This document shows positions 5,047 through 7,144 of a DNA stretch of 7,144 nucleotides, piece by piece. The stretch lies in assembly GCA_034370465.1 (NCBI GenBank), contig JAXMLA010000345.1, forward strand, positions 1 through 7,144, written 5' to 3'. Both the position numbers and the translations under genes were made by a program. This stretch comes from UBA2197 sp034370465. Its GTDB lineage: Bacteria > Desulfobacterota > Desulfuromonadia > Desulfuromonadales > UBA2197. The stretch's first letter is position 1. Each line of letters opens with the position of its first letter. Below the pieces are notes generated by a model. The model did no database searches, was not told where the DNA came from, and worked only from the letters and a program-made list of their open reading frames with translations.

Positions 5047-5061
5047 AGAAAGGAGTCAACA

Positions 5062-5127
5062 ATGGGTTTCATTATTGCAGTACTGGTTGTGGTGATTTTG
5101 GTGATAGTTATTATGAGAATGACTTGA
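5062..5127 (+). CDS. 21-residue single-pass membrane peptide
   Basis: A tiny gene reading MGFIIAVLVVVILVIVIMRMT: almost entirely one hydrophobic helix with a single Arg near the C-terminus, so it would insert in the inner membrane. AGGAG (5051-5055) lies 6 bases before the ATG. Its own sigma-54-type promoter, IHF match and activator-site candidate upstream, and the leader of about 107 bases, are strong signs that this short frame is expressed. A 64-residue reading from 4933 is rejected because it starts within the promoter. Very short membrane peptides of this kind are known in many bacteria as regulators of membrane complexes or stress markers, but I recognise no named family here. It could also be an unrecognised part of a regulatory RNA. 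Confidence 0.65.
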   Translation: MGFIIAVLVVVILVIVIMRMT

Positions 5128-5159
5128 TCGTGGGGTTGCAGCAGAACCTTGTAGTTACG

Positions 5160-5205
5160 TTGCGCTCCGGAGAGCAGGGCTACTTTTCCACTCTCCGGAG
5201 CGTAA
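5160..5205 (+). terminator. Strong inverted repeat, probable transcription end or operator
   Basis: The arms 5160-5174 and 5191-5205 pair over 15 positions with one G.U; the core CGCTCCGGAGAG / CTCTCCGGAGCG is 12 bp perfect, and the loop is 16 bases. It lies 32 bases after the peptide stop and 39 before the ABC ATPase start. It is followed by TCTATTCTG rather than a T-run, so efficient intrinsic termination is unsure. Each arm itself contains the palindrome CTCCGGAG, which could also be a pair of operator sites for the ABC operon. Confidence 0.5.
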
Positions 5206-5244
5206 TCTATTCTGACCTGCTGAAGTGACAGATGGAGAGATCTC

Positions 5245-5928
5245 GTGCTGATTGAGATTCATAACCTTACCAAAGTTTACGATGAAGGCAGAGGGCTTCA
5301 ACCGATCAACCTGACGGTCGAAACCGGGGAGTTGATTGCCGTCATTGGCCACAATGGCGCGGGGAAATCGACGTTGTTAAAGATGCTGGCGAGTTGGCAT
5401 CTTCCTGACAGCGGCGAGGTGATCGTCGACGGGATCGAGCTGAAGGACCGGGTGGCGGTGTCAAGGAAGATCGGTTTTGTTCCTGAAGTTCCGAACCTTT
5501 TTGAATTTTTTTCGGTTGAATACAATCTGAAATTATTTGCCCGTCTTTTTGGCGTCCCCTTTGCCCGGATCGAGGAGATCCTGGAGGAATTCGATCTCCG
5601 CACTTTTCGTAAAAACAAGGTGCAGATCTTATCCAAAGGGTTACGGCAAAGGGTCAGTATCGGCCGCACTTTGTTAGCCGATCCGCCGATCCTGCTCTTT
5701 GATGAACCGACCTCGGGTCTCGATTTTGAGATGACCAAAGAGATCTACCGCATGATTAAAGCGTTTCATGCCGCCGGCAAGACCATCCTCTTTACCTCGC
5801 ACCGCCCGGAAGAGATCAAGACCCTGGCCACTCGTGTCATCATGCTCCATCAAGGGAATCTAGTCTTTGATGGTCCGCCCCGGGAGTACTTCCAATCGGA
5901 AGTTTATGAAAAGTTGTGTCTATTATGA
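5245..5928 (+). CDS. ABC transporter ATP-binding protein
   Basis: A 227-residue single ABC domain that would power the permease encoded next to it. Motifs in order: Walker A GHNGAGKST (35-43), a Q-loop region VPEVPNLF (79-86) where the usual Gln is Glu81, signature LSKGLRQR (129-136), Walker B ILLFDEP (149-155), D-loop SGLD (157-160) and H-loop His186 in TSHRPEE. The shape matches the ATPases of ABC-2 type exporters (NatA/CcmA-like). Substrate cannot be read from it. The start is GTG at 5245, with GGAGAG (5234-5239) five bases upstream; the MLIEIHNLTKVY beginning fits the family. It overlaps the permease at ATGA (5925-5928), a sign of translational coupling. Confidence 0.94.
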   Translation: MLIEIHNLTKVYDEGRGLQPINLTVETGELIAVIGHNGAGKSTLLKMLASWHLPDSGEVIVDGIELKDRVAVSRKIGFVPEVPNLFEFFSVEYNLKLFARLFGVPFARIEEILEEFDLRTFRKNKVQILSKGLRQRVSIGRTLLADPPILLFDEPTSGLDFEMTKEIYRMIKAFHAAGKTILFTSHRPEEIKTLATRVIMLHQGNLVFDGPPREYFQSEVYEKLCLL

Positions 5929-6953
5929 TGAAAAATATCATAACCTTAACCTTGAATGATTTAGCCATCGCCTTTAAAAACAAGACGATCTTTCTGATAA
6001 TTTTTATCCCGCTCTTTGTCTTTTTCTCTTTGCAACTGGTCGACAGCGCCCCGACCGACATCAAAAAAATCAGAATAGGGCTGATTCAAGACGCCACCTA
6101 TGCCCCGGTCATTCTCCAAACCATTACCTCGGCCGACGGGGTCTTTACCATGTCGCGCGTCTCCAGCGAAGAAGAAGGCAAAAACTGGGTCAAGGAGAAG
6201 CGGTTAGACGGACTGCTCCTGCCGGCCGCAAATAATGAGAAAGGTTTGATCCTGATCGTTCTGGAAAAAGGATCGATACAGGCCCTCTCGATTATTGAAA
6301 GTTTTTCCGCATTACAGAATATGGTCGAAGGGAAGAACATCAACTGGATTGCCGATATTCAGTCCCTGCAACAAGGGGGGATTCAAAGACAAACCCTGCC
6401 GACCTGGATTCTCATGCTCGTTTTGCTCGTCGGATTTATTATCATGCCGGCGCAGGTTGCCGAAGAAAAAGAGAAAAAATTACTGATTGCCCTTTTGCAA
6501 ACACCGATGCGCGAAGTGGAGTGGCTGATTGCCAAGGTCCTTTCCGGGATGGTGCTGATCCTCACCGCTGTGATTATTCTGCAAGTGATGTGTCACTTCG
6601 AGACGGGTAACATCCCGAGTTATATTGCTTTTATCCTGGTTGGCAGTTTCTGTTTCAGCGCATACGGCATCTTTCTCGGTTTTTTGTGCCGCAATCAGGC
6701 GAGCGCCCGAACCCTGGGAGTTCTATTCTATCTTCCTCATCTCATCCCTTCGGCTTTATCCGATTTTTCGCAAAAGTTAACCTCGATCGCGACATTTTTA
6801 CCGTCCTATCAGCTTTACAATCCGATTAAGAATATCCTGCTCAATGATGGGCACATCAGCAACCTGTCCTTTGAATGGATCAGCTTGCTGTGCGTCGGAC
6901 TCCTCACCTTCTTCTTCTCCTATCTGCTGATGAAAAGACGCTGGCTGATGTAG
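5925..6953 (+). CDS. ABC-2 type transporter permease
   Basis: A 342-residue membrane protein with the ABC2_membrane_3 plan. It has one N-terminal helix (about 22-39), a soluble segment of roughly 120 residues (about 41-157) expected outside the cytoplasm, then helices near 159-177, 204-223, 233-254, 262-278 and 318-336. The segment EEKEKKLLIALLQTPMREVE (180-199) after the second helix is the typical cytoplasmic coupling stretch of this family. It probably dimerises and works with the preceding ATPase to export a substrate or remodel envelope lipids; the substrate is unknown. ATG 5925 overlaps the ATPase stop as ATGA and is preferred to an in-frame GTG at 5916. The next gene starts 23 bases downstream. 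Confidence 0.9.
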   Translation: MMKNIITLTLNDLAIAFKNKTIFLIIFIPLFVFFSLQLVDSAPTDIKKIRIGLIQDATYAPVILQTITSADGVFTMSRVSSEEEGKNWVKEKRLDGLLLPAANNEKGLILIVLEKGSIQALSIIESFSALQNMVEGKNINWIADIQSLQQGGIQRQTLPTWILMLVLLVGFIIMPAQVAEEKEKKLLIALLQTPMREVEWLIAKVLSGMVLILTAVIILQVMCHFETGNIPSYIAFILVGSFCFSAYGIFLGFLCRNQASARTLGVLFYLPHLIPSALSDFSQKLTSIATFLPSYQLYNPIKNILLNDGHISNLSFEWISLLCVGLLTFFFSYLLMKRRWLM

Positions 6954-6976
6954 GGAAGTGCCGAGAAAGGAATCAG

Positions 6977-7144
6977 ATGGCGAGCATCAAACCGATTTTC
7001 TTTTCACTTCTGCTGATCTCTTTATTGATCCTCGGCAACGGCTGCACCACCTTGCCGGAGGTTTCAACCATGATTGATGCCTCGCCTGTTGCACAAAAAA
7101 ACCGGCCGATCACTTCCGCCCAGGGGGAGCTGTCGTCCCGGCAA
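6977..7144 (+). CDS. Lipoprotein, N-terminal 56 residues (cut by the window end)
   Basis: The frame opens with a lipoprotein signal: a hydrophobic stretch at 7-19, then the lipobox G-N-G-C with Cys23, followed by TTLPEVSTMIDASPV. GAAAGGAA (6964-6971) precedes the ATG by 5 bases. The remaining part (RPITSAQGELSSRQ) resembles, from memory, the N-terminus of envelope phospholipase D / cardiolipin synthase-like lipoproteins that carry a GxLSxxQS motif. The catalytic HKD motifs would lie beyond the window, so this is only a suggestion. It is 23 bases behind the permease and is probably in the same operon, so it may be an envelope partner of the exporter or simply co-expressed. Confidence 0.8.
   Translation, partial: MASIKPIFFSLLLISLLILGNGCTTLPEVSTMIDASPVAQKNRPITSAQGELSSRQ

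Noticed and set aside
4933..5061. 64-residue version of the small membrane peptide, starting at 4933
   Set aside because: The start lies within the -24 promoter box, there is no ribosome site, and the extra residues show no pattern; ATG 5062 has AGGAG at the right distance.
5226..5231. TGACAG before the ABC ATPase as another activator half-site
   Set aside because: An isolated 6-mer without a partner arm, IHF match or -24/-12 element.

Overview
The window reads as a stretch of chromosome from a Gram-negative bacterium. It encodes an outer-membrane beta-barrel protein, lipoproteins and a LapA-type inner-membrane protein, and it carries sigma-54 type promoters. Codon use and gene mix (LapA, DUF302, YihY, PAS histidine kinase, short stress-type membrane proteins) suggest a Desulfuromonadales/Geobacter-like member of the Desulfobacterota. 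That placement is an impression from the proteins, not a database result. All recognised genes are on the + strand. I see no tRNA, rRNA, CRISPR array or transposase gene.

Layout. Bases 1-122 hold the C-terminus of a DJ-1/PfpI-type protein. A REP-like pair of inverted hairpins (133-181) follows. Then come lapA-like (211-531) and an overlapping DUF302 gene (515-901), a 43-residue Gly/Met/Trp-rich membrane protein (1033-1164), and a YihY/BrkB-family membrane protein (1278-2126). From 2127 to 5127 there are three units, each with its own long upstream region: an outer-membrane beta-barrel gene (2362-2973, closed by a clear intrinsic terminator), a 47-residue lipoprotein followed by a soluble PAS histidine kinase (3336-4780), and a 21-residue single-pass membrane peptide (5062-5127). 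A strong 15-bp inverted repeat (5160-5205) separates these from an ABC exporter operon: ATPase (5245-5928), ABC-2 permease (5925-6953) and a lipoprotein cut by the window end (6977-7144).

Main observation. The three units between 2127 and 5127 share one promoter design. Each has a -24/-12 (sigma-54) element. Each has an IHF-consensus match starting 40, 40 or 41 bases upstream of the -24 GG. Each also has a related 34-base element starting 123-134 bases upstream of that GG; two of these elements are 27/34 identical and have inverted CCGTCA/TGACGG-type arms. This is the architecture of promoters driven by an enhancer-binding activator with IHF-assisted looping. I infer a local sigma-54 regulon of envelope components (outer-membrane barrel, His-rich lipoprotein, tiny inner-membrane peptide) that also includes a histidine kinase. 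The kinase could act as a feedback element. The activator itself is not in the window. The middle promoter has GT instead of GC at -12 and is the weakest of the three.
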